Positions 1-7,157 of a DNA stretch of 11,210 nucleotides are shown one piece after another. The translations under genes were made by a program, and so were the position numbers. The stretch is from the NCBI GenBank assembly GCA_027004335.1, contig JALTID010000072.1, forward strand, positions 1,354 to 12,563, read 5' to 3'. The notes beneath the pieces are model-generated. The model was given only the letters and a program-made list of their open reading frames with translations. It did not search any database and was not told the DNA's origin. This stretch comes from JALTID01 sp027004335 [NCBI: bacterium]. Its GTDB lineage: Bacteria > JALSQH01. Numbering within the stretch: position 1 is the stretch's first letter; the number at the start of each line of letters is the position of its first letter.

Positions 1-1028
1 GGTAGAGCCGTATCAAGTATTATTGAACCTTTAAGGTCCTTCGTCTCTCTGCCATTTTCATCTTTAAATTTTACACAAACGGTCTTTAAGCCATCTCCCG
101 AGGTTAAAGTCCAGCTTATAGAAGCCTTAAACTCCTGCCAGTCACCATAATTGCATGCACTATGCTCATAATTACCTATTTTCATCCCGGTTGCATTGAA
201 TCCATAAAGATTTAACTTCACCTGAGATGTAGCAGTGTAACGGTCGCTTTCAACAGGGTTGGTCACATTCAAGGGAGCTAAATAACCAACTATCTCAAAA
301 TCCCCAGTCACTTTCTTCAGTACAAGGGTACCAATATCAGAGCTATTTTTATTATCATCATCGCCAACCTCAACATGAGAAACTACACCAGGGGCATAAC
401 CTTCTTTAGAACCAACTACATCATAGGTCCCGGCGGGAACACCACTAACAGCGAAACTTCCATCACCACCTGCAACTGTGGTAAATGAATAACCTGTGGC
501 CTCATCTGCGTAAGGTCTGAATCTTCCTTCGCTCTCACTTACAAACCTCGTGAGATTTCCTACTCTTCTGAAAGTGATCACTGTGCCTGATGGATCAAGA
601 TATTCTCCAGGCTCACCTTCTAATTTAACCTTACCCTGTACTGTTACCCTATGAAGCTTTAAAGAAATCTGGCCAAGATCAACCTCCTGTGCTATCCCGA
701 GGGTTACATCTTTATACTCCACCTTATCATAATGTCTTGTATAAATAGAAACTGTATAAACCCCAGGGACAATATTTTTCACTGAAAAACTACCATCTTT
801 TTCCGTTTCTATCACCTTGTTAAAATTGGAATTCTCCACCTTTACTGTCACACCTGTGGAATCACCCTCATTTTCCAGAAGCACCTGCCCTGAAATGCTG
901 GCTCCCTTCTGTAGAGCCGCTGGTGCCCCAGGATCATAAGGATTGGTATGATCAAGATTTGATGAGCAGGATGAAATAAAGAAAATTGCCCATGTAATAA
1001 AAAAAACAAAGAAAAAAAACTTCCTCAT
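1..1028 (-). CDS. Lipoprotein with carboxypeptidase-regulatory-like repeats (C-terminus beyond window)
   Basis: The minus-strand frame stays open from an ATG at 1028 to the left edge, giving 342 codons with no stop, so the C-terminus is missing. The N-terminus has a very hydrophobic stretch (residues 3-18) and a lipobox ISSC with the lipidated Cys at 21, followed by NPYDPG, a motif common just after the Cys in large surface lipoproteins. Residues about 44-121 and 128-238 look like two carboxypeptidase-regulatory-like beta-sandwich domains; each carries the DGSF...PxGxY signature (78-91 and 189-202). Residues about 245-342 resemble the Ig-like repeat with ATGM...WTLTSGDGLKTV...FKD...ILDT found in big secreted proteins. 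A good Shine-Dalgarno GGGGAGGG (1035-1042) sits 6 nt upstream and supports this start. The role is unknown; a cell-surface or periplasmic structural or adhesive protein is inferred. Confidence 0.85.
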   Translation of the reverse strand, partial: MRKFFFFVFFITWAIFFISSCSSNLDHTNPYDPGAPAALQKGASISGQVLLENEGDSTGVTVKVENSNFNKVIETEKDGSFSVKNIVPGVYTVSIYTRHYDKVEYKDVTLGIAQEVDLGQISLKLHRVTVQGKVKLEGEPGEYLDPSGTVITFRRVGNLTRFVSESEGRFRPYADEATGYSFTTVAGGDGSFAVSGVPAGTYDVVGSKEGYAPGVVSHVEVGDDDNKNSSDIGTLVLKKVTGDFEIVGYLAPLNVTNPVESDRYTATSQVKLNLYGFNATGMKIGNYEHSACNYGDWQEFKASISWTLTSGDGLKTVCVKFKDENGRETKDLKGSIILDTAL

Positions 1029-1060
1029 TATATTCCCTCCCCTTCGGAGTATTTTTTTAC

Positions 1061-1069
1061 ATTTTAGCA
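1061..1069 (-). promoter_or_regulatory. Extended -10 promoter for the lipoprotein gene
   Basis: On the minus strand TGCTAAAAT matches the extended -10 form TGnTATAAT with one mismatch. It lies just after the hisD terminator and about 18 nt before the lipoprotein Shine-Dalgarno. No good -35 is seen. The identical 9-mer recurs upstream of murA (4296-4304). Confidence 0.45.
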
Positions 1070-1070
1070 C

Positions 1071-1104
1071 AAAAAAACTAAAAAATAAGTGAGCTAAATC
1101 ACTT
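1071..1104 (-). terminator. Rho-independent terminator at the end of hisD
   Basis: On the minus strand AAGTGA (1104-1099), a 6-nt loop and TCACTT (1092-1087) form a perfect 6-bp stem. It is followed by ATTTTTT and, after AG, another run of seven T. The hisD stop codon TGA is the 3' half of the left stem arm. The stem is short and AT-rich, but the T-rich tail and its position at the end of the operon support the call. Confidence 0.55.
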
Positions 1105-2382
1105 TTTCAATCGTACCTCCACCGCATGCGCATGAGAAAAGAGTTTTTCCTGGTTCGCAATATTTATAATATGCTTCCCATATTTTTCAATCCACTGTGA
1201 CGAAACTATAATCATACTACTCTTCTTTACAAAATCTTCCACTCCCAGAGGAGAAAAGAATCTTGCAGTGCCTCCGGTAGGTAGTGTGTGGTCAGGTCCC
1301 GCTAAATAATCTCCCACAGGTTCCGAAGAATACTCTCCTATAAAAATTGCACCTGCATTCTTTATTCTTTCGAGAGCCTCGTCAGGATCTTCAACAATTA
1401 ATTCAAGATGTTCAGGGGCAAAGTCATTGGCAAAGGAATACATTTTATCTCTATTCTCAAATAGAAGTATTGCTCCGTTGTTTCCTGATGATTTTTCAAT
1501 AATATTTCTGCGTAGATTCTCTTTTAATAGGTTTTCGAATTCAGTCCTTACCTCTTCCGCGAGCTTCTCATTATTTGTAATAAAAACTGGATAGGCAGAC
1601 TCATCATGTTCAGCCTGCGACATCAGATCAGCAGCGATCCAGAGAGGATTTCCATGATCAGCTACTATGAGTATTTCACTGGGACCCGCGATCATGTCAA
1701 TATCAACAATACCATAAACAAGTTTTTTAGCAGTAGCAACAAAAATATTCCCGGGTCCGACAATCTTATCCACCTTTGGAATAGTCTCCGTCCCATATGC
1801 AAGAGCGAAAATCGCCTGAGCTCCTCCAACTTTAAAGATCTTCTTCACACCGGCAATATCAGCAGCAACCAAAACTGAAGGATCATACTCACCTCTGGGG
1901 AAGGGGGTAACCATATAAATCTCCTTAACTCCTGCTACAACAGCCGGGATAGCATTCATAAGCACAGTGGAAGGGTAGGAAGCTTTACCCCCCGGCACAT
2001 AGATCCCGACTTTTTCCAGCGGGGTAACCCTTTCCCCAATGCGAGCACCATTCTCTTCTACCACCCACTCCTCAGGTAATTTCCTCTCCTGATATTTTCT
2101 TATTCGCTCCGCTGCAATTTTAAGGGATTTAATAACTTCATTCTCAACAAAAGTCAGAGCATCCTGAATCATATTTCTGGGAACTTCAAGACATTCTCTA
2201 CAGAGTTCATTTTTATCCCACAACCTTGTATATTTCAGAAGAGCTTCATCCCCTTTATTTTTTATCTCTTTTCCGATTTTTCTTACCTGATCCTCCACCT
2301 CTATCAGGTCCAGAAACCTGTTCAAAAGCTTTGAAGCCTTCTTTTCAAACTCTCTATCTCCTTCTCTGAAAATTTTTATCAT
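1099..2382 (-). CDS. hisD: Histidinol dehydrogenase
   Basis: This enzyme catalyses the last two oxidations of histidine synthesis, L-histidinol to L-histidine with two NAD+, in the cytosol as a zinc-dependent dimer. At 427 residues it is full length. By motif comparison with the E. coli enzyme, zinc ligands are Gln256 and His259 (SQAEHDE), Asp358 (VGDY) and His417 (SHAHAVEVR); catalytic Glu324-His325 lie in FAPEHLEL; substrate-contacting His365 (PDH) and Glu412 are also present. The family hallmark IAGPSEILIVAD is at 231-242. Its ATG overlaps the hisG stop as ATGA, and a GGGGAG Shine-Dalgarno lies in the end of hisG, so the two genes are probably translationally coupled. No other his gene follows; a terminator hairpin begins at its stop codon. 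Confidence 0.97.
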   Translation of the reverse strand: MIKIFREGDREFEKKASKLLNRFLDLIEVEDQVRKIGKEIKNKGDEALLKYTRLWDKNELCRECLEVPRNMIQDALTFVENEVIKSLKIAAERIRKYQERKLPEEWVVEENGARIGERVTPLEKVGIYVPGGKASYPSTVLMNAIPAVVAGVKEIYMVTPFPRGEYDPSVLVAADIAGVKKIFKVGGAQAIFALAYGTETIPKVDKIVGPGNIFVATAKKLVYGIVDIDMIAGPSEILIVADHGNPLWIAADLMSQAEHDESAYPVFITNNEKLAEEVRTEFENLLKENLRRNIIEKSSGNNGAILLFENRDKMYSFANDFAPEHLELIVEDPDEALERIKNAGAIFIGEYSSEPVGDYLAGPDHTLPTGGTARFFSPLGVEDFVKKSSMIIVSSQWIEKYGKHIINIANQEKLFSHAHAVEVRLKK

Positions 2383-3014
2383 GTTTTCTCCCCGCCTATT
2401 ACCTTTCGCAAGCTTTCAATAAGGGCAGAAATTTCCTGATTTTTTAGATAAAAAGATTTCCTGTTGGATACCACCATTGATGAAATATAAGGCAATATCA
2501 CTTCTATTTCTTCCAGGTTATTTTCACGGAGGGTCTTGCCTGTAGAAACGAGATCAACAATAGCATGCGCCAGACCTACTATGGGAGCTATTTCCATTGA
2601 ACCATAGAGTTTTATTATCTCAACCTGCCTTCCCCTCTGCGAAAAAAAGCTCTTTGTGATCCAGGGATATTTGGTAGCAATTTTCAGAACCCTTCTCTCA
2701 GGTAGTTTTTCTCCTTTTACAGTGGCAAGAGAAAGCCTACAGATTCCAATTTTTAAATCAAGCAGCTCAAAAAGATCATATCCTCCTTCAAAAAGGGTAT
2801 CTTTTCCCACCAACCCTAAATCGGCCGCCCCATACTCCACATAGGTGGGCACATCACTTGCCCTTACAATCATAAATCTGAATCTTTCAGATTCAAATAT
2901 GAGTTGCCTGCCCGGTTTTTTCAGTGGTGCAACAGGAACTCTCGCAGCCTCAAAAATAGGTATTGCCTCTTCAAGAATTCTTCCTTTGGAAAAAGCGATC
3001 GTAATTTTTTTCAC
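2379..3014 (-). CDS. hisG: ATP phosphoribosyltransferase, short form (HisG-S)
   Basis: HisG condenses ATP and PRPP to phosphoribosyl-ATP, the committed and feedback-controlled step of histidine synthesis. The 211-residue protein is the short form: it ends soon after the catalytic domain and lacks the C-terminal ACT-like regulatory domain of the long (about 300-residue) enzyme. Visible motifs are SKGRILEEAIPI near the N-terminus, DVPTYVEYGAADLGLVGKDT (54-73) and the PRPP-binding DLVSTGKTLRENNL (154-167). Short HisG is normally active only with the HisZ subunit, which is not in this window. The start is GTG (3012-3014), with AAAGGAG (3021-3027) 6 nt upstream overlapping the murA end; only 3 nt separate it from the murA stop. 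Its last codons overlap hisD by 4 nt. Confidence 0.96.
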   Translation of the reverse strand: MKKITIAFSKGRILEEAIPIFEAARVPVAPLKKPGRQLIFESERFRFMIVRASDVPTYVEYGAADLGLVGKDTLFEGGYDLFELLDLKIGICRLSLATVKGEKLPERRVLKIATKYPWITKSFFSQRGRQVEIIKLYGSMEIAPIVGLAHAIVDLVSTGKTLRENNLEEIEVILPYISSMVVSNRKSFYLKNQEISALIESLRKVIGGEKT

Positions 3015-3017
3015 AAC

Positions 3018-4271
3018 TCACTCCTTTATCCTTTTAACTGAAGCACCAAGGGCGTTCAATTTACATTCCATACTCTCATACCCTCTATCAAGATGGTATA
3101 TCCTGGATATTTTTGTGACTCCCTCTGCTACAAGTCCTGCCAGTACAAGAGAAGCACTAGCCCTTAGATCAGAGGCCATAACTGGGGCGCCTTTGAGTTT
3201 TTTTACACCATTTATTATCGCTGTCCTGTCTTCAACTTTTATATTTGCCCCCATACGATTTAATTCATTAACATGCATGAATCTATTCTCAAAAATTGTT
3301 TCAACAATAACACTTATCCCCTGTGCTCTGGTCAACATACTCATCATCTGAGCCTGAACATCAGTGGGAAAACCAGGATATGGTTGAGTCTTGATCTGAA
3401 CCCCTCTCAGTTTTCTCCCACCTCTGACAATAATTCTTGAATCCTCAACGGAGAAATCCACACCGCTTTCGTCAGCTTTTTTCAAAACTGCTTCAATATG
3501 CTCAGGAATAAGAGAATCAACTACAACCTCACCACCAGCCATAGCACCTGCTATGAAATATGTGGCAGCTTCAATTCTATCAGGAATAATTGAGTAATCT
3601 GACCCATGAAGTTTTTTGACACCTTCTACCTGAATTGTTGGAGTCCCTGCTCCTGAAATTTTCGCTCCCATGCTGTTCAAAAAATTTGCCAGATCAACAA
3701 CTTCAGGTTCCATGGCAGCATTTTCCAGCACGGCTCCTCCCTCTGAAAACACTGCAGCCATTAAAACATTCTCTGTCCCACCTACAGTGGGGACATCAAA
3801 CACCACCCTGTTACCCACCAATTTTTTAACACCTGCCACAATATAGCCTTCCTCTATATCTATCTTAACTCCGAGAGCTTCAAAACCCTTTAGATGCTGA
3901 TCAATAGGCCTTGCCCCTATAGCACAACCACCAGGGAAAGAAACTCTTGCTCTGTGATATTTGCCGATCATGGCACCCAGCACAAGAACCGATGCCCTCA
4001 TTGTTTTCACAAGATCATATGGAGCCTCTGTGTTGATCTTCTCTCCCTGTTTAACAATCAAAGAATCATCTTTCTTTTCTATCTCTTTTCCAATGTAAGA
4101 GAGAAGTTTTAGCATGGTTCTCACATCCGAAAGATCAGGGGCATTTTTCAGGATTACATCGTCATCGGTGAGAAGGGTCGCTGCAAGGATGGGGAGCGAG
4201 GCGTTTTTTGAACCACTTATTTTTACCTCACCTCCAATTTTTCTACCACCCTCAATTAAAAATGCATCCAC
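3018..4271 (-). CDS. murA: UDP-N-acetylglucosamine 1-carboxyvinyltransferase
   Basis: MurA transfers enolpyruvate from phosphoenolpyruvate to UDP-GlcNAc, the first committed step of peptidoglycan synthesis, in the cytosol. The 417-residue length is normal. Key residues are in place: Lys22 in GSKNASLPIL, Arg92, the catalytic Cys116 in GGCAIGARPID (the residue targeted by fosfomycin; resistant forms have Asp here), Arg121, the general base Asp304 in PTDVQAQMM, and Arg396 in LDRGYE. The start is GTG (4269-4271) with AAGGAG (4279-4284) 7 nt upstream. It lies 36 nt after prmC and has its own likely extended -10 promoter in that gap, so it may be transcribed both from the rpmE promoter and independently, with hisG-hisD downstream. 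Confidence 0.97.
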   Translation of the reverse strand: MDAFLIEGGRKIGGEVKISGSKNASLPILAATLLTDDDVILKNAPDLSDVRTMLKLLSYIGKEIEKKDDSLIVKQGEKINTEAPYDLVKTMRASVLVLGAMIGKYHRARVSFPGGCAIGARPIDQHLKGFEALGVKIDIEEGYIVAGVKKLVGNRVVFDVPTVGGTENVLMAAVFSEGGAVLENAAMEPEVVDLANFLNSMGAKISGAGTPTIQVEGVKKLHGSDYSIIPDRIEAATYFIAGAMAGGEVVVDSLIPEHIEAVLKKADESGVDFSVEDSRIIVRGGRKLRGVQIKTQPYPGFPTDVQAQMMSMLTRAQGISVIVETIFENRFMHVNELNRMGANIKVEDRTAIINGVKKLKGAPVMASDLRASASLVLAGLVAEGVTKISRIYHLDRGYESMECKLNALGASVKRIKE

Positions 4272-4295
4272 AGAAAAGCTCCTTAATTTTCCATA

Positions 4296-4304
4296 ATTTT
4301 AGCA
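4296..4304 (-). promoter_or_regulatory. Extended -10 promoter in the prmC-murA gap
   Basis: TGCTAAAAT on the minus strand fits an extended -10 element (TGnTATAAT, one mismatch). It is about 11 nt upstream of the murA Shine-Dalgarno, in the only gap over 20 nt inside the operon. No convincing -35 is seen, which an extended -10 can tolerate. The same 9-mer precedes the lipoprotein gene at 1061-1069. Confidence 0.45.
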
Positions 4305-4307
4305 CAC

Positions 4308-5168
4308 CTATTTTTTCTTCACCACTGCCACCCTGGGGAAGCCAGCCAGATCCATCTTAAATTTTATATCACCCCACCCCTCCTTCCTGGCAAGCTCTTC
4401 AACCCCCACTCTTTCCTCAGGTGTGCCGATCTCAAGAAGGAGATGTCCCTTCTCTTTTAAATATTTCTTACCATCCTGTAACAGCCTTCTGTAAAAATAA
4501 AACCCATTTTCAGGAGCAACAAGAGCGATTTCAGGTTCATAATGCACCTCAGGTTGAAGAGAAAGATAATCAGTTTCAGAAACATACGGGGGATTAAAAA
4601 TTATAATATCAAAAAACCCTTCTTCGCACTCACCGCATAAATTAGAAACTTTAAATACGACATTTTCAACTTCATATTTTTTTGCATTTTCCTTTGCAAT
4701 TTCAATAATTCTGGAGGAGACATCTGTGGCTCTAAACTGAACTTCAGGAAACTGAAGTGCAAGTGAGATAACAACAACACCACTTCCTGCTCCCAGTTCC
4801 AGAACATGAAGAGACTCTTTGTTTTCAAAATCTCTTATAATTTCAATTGCAGTTTCCACCAGTGTTTCTGTTTCTGGCCGGGGAATAAGGACATCGGGGG
4901 TAACCCTAAATTTTCTCCCATAGAATTCCTTCTCTCCCACTATGTATGCAACGGGCTCTCTTTTCGCCCGTCTCCTTACAACCTCTCTATATCTGTTCAC
5001 TTCATCATCGGTGAGGGGTCTATCAAAATTGAGATAAAGGGAGACTCTGTCCATACTCAGAACATATCCCAGAAGGATCTCGGCATCAAGTCTTGCTGTA
5101 TCTATACCTTTTTCAGAGAAAAATTTTTCTGTGACTTTTAAAATGGATAAAACAGTCCATTTCTCCAT
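4308..5168 (-). CDS. prmC: Release factor glutamine methyltransferase
   Basis: PrmC (HemK) uses S-adenosylmethionine to N5-methylate the glutamine of the GGQ motif in release factors 1 and 2, improving translation termination. The 286-residue protein has the helical N-terminal substrate-binding domain (about 1-85), the conserved linker LIPRPETE (94-101), the SAM-binding loop LELGAGSG (123-130) and the catalytic NPPY (192-195) that holds the target glutamine amide. Its partner prfA is directly upstream: the prfA stop TGA is immediately followed by the prmC ATG with no spacer and no strong separate Shine-Dalgarno, so translation is probably coupled. This pairing of enzyme and substrate is common in bacteria. 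Confidence 0.96.
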   Translation of the reverse strand: MEKWTVLSILKVTEKFFSEKGIDTARLDAEILLGYVLSMDRVSLYLNFDRPLTDDEVNRYREVVRRRAKREPVAYIVGEKEFYGRKFRVTPDVLIPRPETETLVETAIEIIRDFENKESLHVLELGAGSGVVVISLALQFPEVQFRATDVSSRIIEIAKENAKKYEVENVVFKVSNLCGECEEGFFDIIIFNPPYVSETDYLSLQPEVHYEPEIALVAPENGFYFYRRLLQDGKKYLKEKGHLLLEIGTPEERVGVEELARKEGWGDIKFKMDLAGFPRVAVVKKK

Positions 5169-6239
5169 TCAGGATTCCATCCCTGCAAGAGCCTCTGCCT
5201 GGAAATGTGTTATAAGAGCATCTATTATTTCATCAAGATCACCATCAAGAATAGACTCAAGTCTATAAAGAGTCAGTCCTATCCTGTGATCCGTTACCCT
5301 GTTCTGGGGAAAATTGTAGGTCCTTATCTTATCACTTCTGTCCCCGGTTTTAACCTGCTGCTTTCTATTTCTGGCAACTTCCTTTTCCTGCTCTTTTTTC
5401 ATCCTATCCATCAACCTTGCTCTAAGTATCTTCATCGCTTTCATCTTATTCTGAATCTGTGATCTCTCATCCTGGCAGGTAACCACAATGCCGGTGGGTT
5501 TATGAGTAACCCTTACAGCGGAATCTGTCTTGTTAACATGCTGACCTCCTGCCCCACTGGCTCTAAATGTATCTACCACAAGATCCTCAGGATTTACATC
5601 TATTTCCACCTCATCCACCTCGGGAAGAACCGCAACACTTACAGCAGAAGTATGAATCCTTCCTCCAGATTCAGTAACAGGTACTCTCTGGACCCTGTGC
5701 ACACCACCTTCGTATTTCAACCGGGAATAAGCTCCCTTCCCTTCAATAAGAAGTATAACCTCTTTAAATCCACCAAGACCTGTTCTGTTGGAACTGAGGA
5801 TATCAACTTTCCACCCCTTCCTCTCAGCATATCTTGAGTACATCCTGAAAAGATCAGCAGCAAAAAGAGCGGCTTCCTCCCCCCCCGTACCACCCCTGAT
5901 CTCCACTATAACATTCTTCTCATCATTTTTATCTCTGGGAAGAAGAAGAAGTTTTATCTTTTCTTCAAGATTCATCTTTTCTTTCTCAAGTTGCTCCAGC
6001 TCTTCCCTTGCAAGGTCCCTCAATTCGGAATCCCTTTCCTCAGAAAGTAACTCTTCAGTGGAGCTTATCTTTCCAACAACAGATCTATACTCATCGTAAA
6101 GCTTAACTATTTCTTCAAGTTGTGATTTTTCCTGTGAGATTTTAATGAATTCCTGACGATTCCTGACTACACCTGGATCAGATAATTTTTCCAGCAGAAA
6201 TTGATATCGTTTCTTTACCTCTTCTAACTTTTGAAGCAT
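5169..6239 (-). CDS. prfA: Peptide chain release factor 1
   Basis: RF1 reads stop codons UAA and UAG in the ribosomal A site and triggers peptide release. The 356-residue protein has the helical N-terminal domain, the tripeptide anticodon PVT (187-189; RF2 would have SPF), and the catalytic GGQ (231-233) in [15 protein letters not shown], with Gln233 as the predicted PrmC methylation site. [16 protein letters not shown] (304-319) is typical of RF1. No clear Shine-Dalgarno precedes the ATG; the 18-nt gap after the rpmE stop is AT-rich, so initiation may depend on reinitiation from rpmE. It matches the family's usual length with nothing missing. Confidence 0.97.
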   Translation of the reverse strand: MLQKLEEVKKRYQFLLEKLSDPGVVRNRQEFIKISQEKSQLEEIVKLYDEYRSVVGKISSTEELLSEERDSELRDLAREELEQLEKEKMNLEEKIKLLLLPRDKNDEKNVIVEIRGGTGGEEAALFAADLFRMYSRYAERKGWKVDILSSNRTGLGGFKEVILLIEGKGAYSRLKYEGGVHRVQRVPVTESGGRIHTSAVSVAVLPEVDEVEIDVNPEDLVVDTFRASGAGGQHVNKTDSAVRVTHKPTGIVVTCQDERSQIQNKMKAMKILRARLMDRMKKEQEKEVARNRKQQVKTGDRSDKIRTYNFPQNRVTDHRIGLTLYRLESILDGDLDEIIDALITHFQAEALAGMES

Positions 6240-6257
6240 ACTTCATTTTATATGAAA

Positions 6258-6461
6258 TCAATCTTTTAAACCATATTTCTTCTTAAATTTTTCCACTCTA
6301 CCGGCAGAATCAACAATCTTCTGCTTGCCTGTATAAAAAGGGTGACACGCTGAGCAAACAGCGACATGAATATCACCCACGGTGGTTCTTGTTTCAATTA
6401 CATTCCCGCACGCACAGATGATCTTTGCAGGCTTATACTCCGGATGGATTCCTTTCTTCAC
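6258..6461 (-). CDS. rpmE: 50S ribosomal protein L31, zinc-binding type
   Basis: L31 is a small protein of the large ribosomal subunit that bridges to the 30S head. This copy has the zinc-binding cysteines: CxC in ICACGN and CxxC in [13 protein letters not shown], so it is the C+ form. The frame extends upstream to a GTG at 6479, but I choose the GTG at 6459-6461: a perfect AGGAGG (6468-6473) lies 6 nt before it, and the protein then begins MKKGIHPEY like the E. coli protein (MKKDIHPKY). This gives 67 residues. It is the first gene of the prfA-prmC-murA-hisG-hisD operon, preceded by a strong promoter. Confidence 0.95.
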   Translation of the reverse strand: MKKGIHPEYKPAKIICACGNVIETRTTVGDIHVAVCSACHPFYTGKQKIVDSAGRVEKFKKKYGLKD

Positions 6462-6467
6462 AACAAA

Positions 6468-6473
6468 CCTCCT
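6468..6473 (-). promoter_or_regulatory. Shine-Dalgarno site fixing the rpmE start
   Basis: A perfect AGGAGG on the minus strand lies 6 nt upstream of GTG 6459-6461. It falls inside the longer open frame, which argues against the upstream GTG at 6479. Confidence 0.85.
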
Positions 6474-6496
6474 ACTCACATCAGGTTGATATACAT

Positions 6497-6524
6497 ATTT
6501 TACAAATTTCTAAAAAGTTGTCAA
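6497..6524 (-). promoter_or_regulatory. Sigma70-type promoter of the rpmE operon
   Basis: On the minus strand a consensus -35 TTGACA (6519-6524), a 16-bp spacer and a -10 TAAAAT (6497-6502) lie about 24 nt upstream of the rpmE Shine-Dalgarno. An inverted repeat TTGTCA-N8-TGACAA (6518-6537, plus strand) overlaps the -35. Confidence 0.7.
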
Positions 6525-6572
6525 AGGCACCTGACAAGGGGTACAGGCCTGCTTTATTATTCCTCCAAACAC

Positions 6573-6581
6573 TGATATAAT
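6573..6581 (+). promoter_or_regulatory. Extended -10 promoter of the cyclophilin-like lipoprotein gene
   Basis: TGATATAAT is a perfect match to the extended -10 consensus TGnTATAAT. A weak -35-like TTTATT lies at 6553-6558 with a 17-bp effective spacer. Transcription would be expected to begin around 6588, only a few bases before the ATG at 6591. Confidence 0.6.
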
Positions 6582-6590
6582 AAATTGGAA

Positions 6591-7157
6591 ATGAAGGGAA
6601 GAAATTCTTTAAAATCCTACATCCTTTTTATCGTGACAGTAATCCTTTTTTCTTGCACCCAGATGGTACCGCCGCAAAGTGGCAAATCTAACTCAGGAAA
6701 GAAGAAGCTTCCATCCTCACTCGTTCTTCTTTTTTCCACAACAAAAGGAAATTTCATGGTTAAAATATACCCCTCTAAAGCACCTGAAGCTGCAGAAGCT
6801 TTTCTTGATGAGGTAAAAAAAGAAGACTATAACTCCTTAAAATTTTTCCGCATCCTGAAAAAACCTGTGCCTCTCCTGATTCAAACAGGCGCCCCTGAAA
6901 ACAACCCACTTCTTTCATATTTTAAACCCAGACCATTTAGTTACAAAGGTATTCCTCACTATAGGGGTTCAATTGCTATGGCAGTGGATCCCCTTTCAGG
7001 TGGATTCACCTCGCAGTTTTACATTCTTCTTTCAGATGCACCATATCTTGACAGGAAAGACCCTGTAATTGGGGAAATTATCAAAGGCATGGAAGTCATA
7101 AAAAAGATAGGGATAGGAGATTCCATACTTTATATAAAACAGGTTTCAGATGGCTAA
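6591..7157 (+). CDS. Lipoprotein with cyclophilin-type peptidyl-prolyl isomerase domain
   Basis: The 188-residue protein has a lipoprotein signal (hydrophobic 9-20, LFSC with Cys22), a polar linker (23-43) and a cyclophilin-like domain from about 44. Family cyclophilins isomerise Xaa-Pro bonds; here the site would be at the membrane, outside the cytoplasm. The fold is recognised from STTKGNFMVKIYPSKAPE (49-66), FFR (85-87, human CypA FHR, catalytic Arg), LIQTG (96-100, for MIQGG), RGSIAMA (125-131), SQFYILLSDAPYLD (141-154) and VIGEIIKGMEVI. The catalytic Arg87 and Gln98 and Gln142 are kept, but the CypA Trp121 and His126 positions are Leu and Asp by my hand alignment, so activity is uncertain. 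Start: the frame can extend to a TTG at 6585, but the ATG at 6591 is preferred; neither has a clear Shine-Dalgarno. Confidence 0.82.
   Translation: MKGRNSLKSYILFIVTVILFSCTQMVPPQSGKSNSGKKKLPSSLVLLFSTTKGNFMVKIYPSKAPEAAEAFLDEVKKEDYNSLKFFRILKKPVPLLIQTGAPENNPLLSYFKPRPFSYKGIPHYRGSIAMAVDPLSGGFTSQFYILLSDAPYLDRKDPVIGEIIKGMEVIKKIGIGDSILYIKQVSDG

Noticed and set aside
1606-1878. 90-codon open frame on the plus strand
   Set aside because: Antisense to the zinc-binding and cofactor regions of hisD; no family features.
2845-3351. 168-codon open frame on the plus strand
   Set aside because: It lies wholly antisense to hisG and murA, whose active-site motifs are intact, and it has no Shine-Dalgarno or recognisable domain; its hydrophobic look is a by-product of the opposite strand.
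5502-6099. Two plus-strand frames of about 100 codons each
   Set aside because: Both are antisense to prfA, across its GGQ and PVT regions; low-complexity Ser/Phe-rich translation typical of shadow frames.
6541-6560. CAGGCCTG palindrome as a terminator or operator
   Set aside because: Only 8 bp with no loop and no T-run; likely chance.
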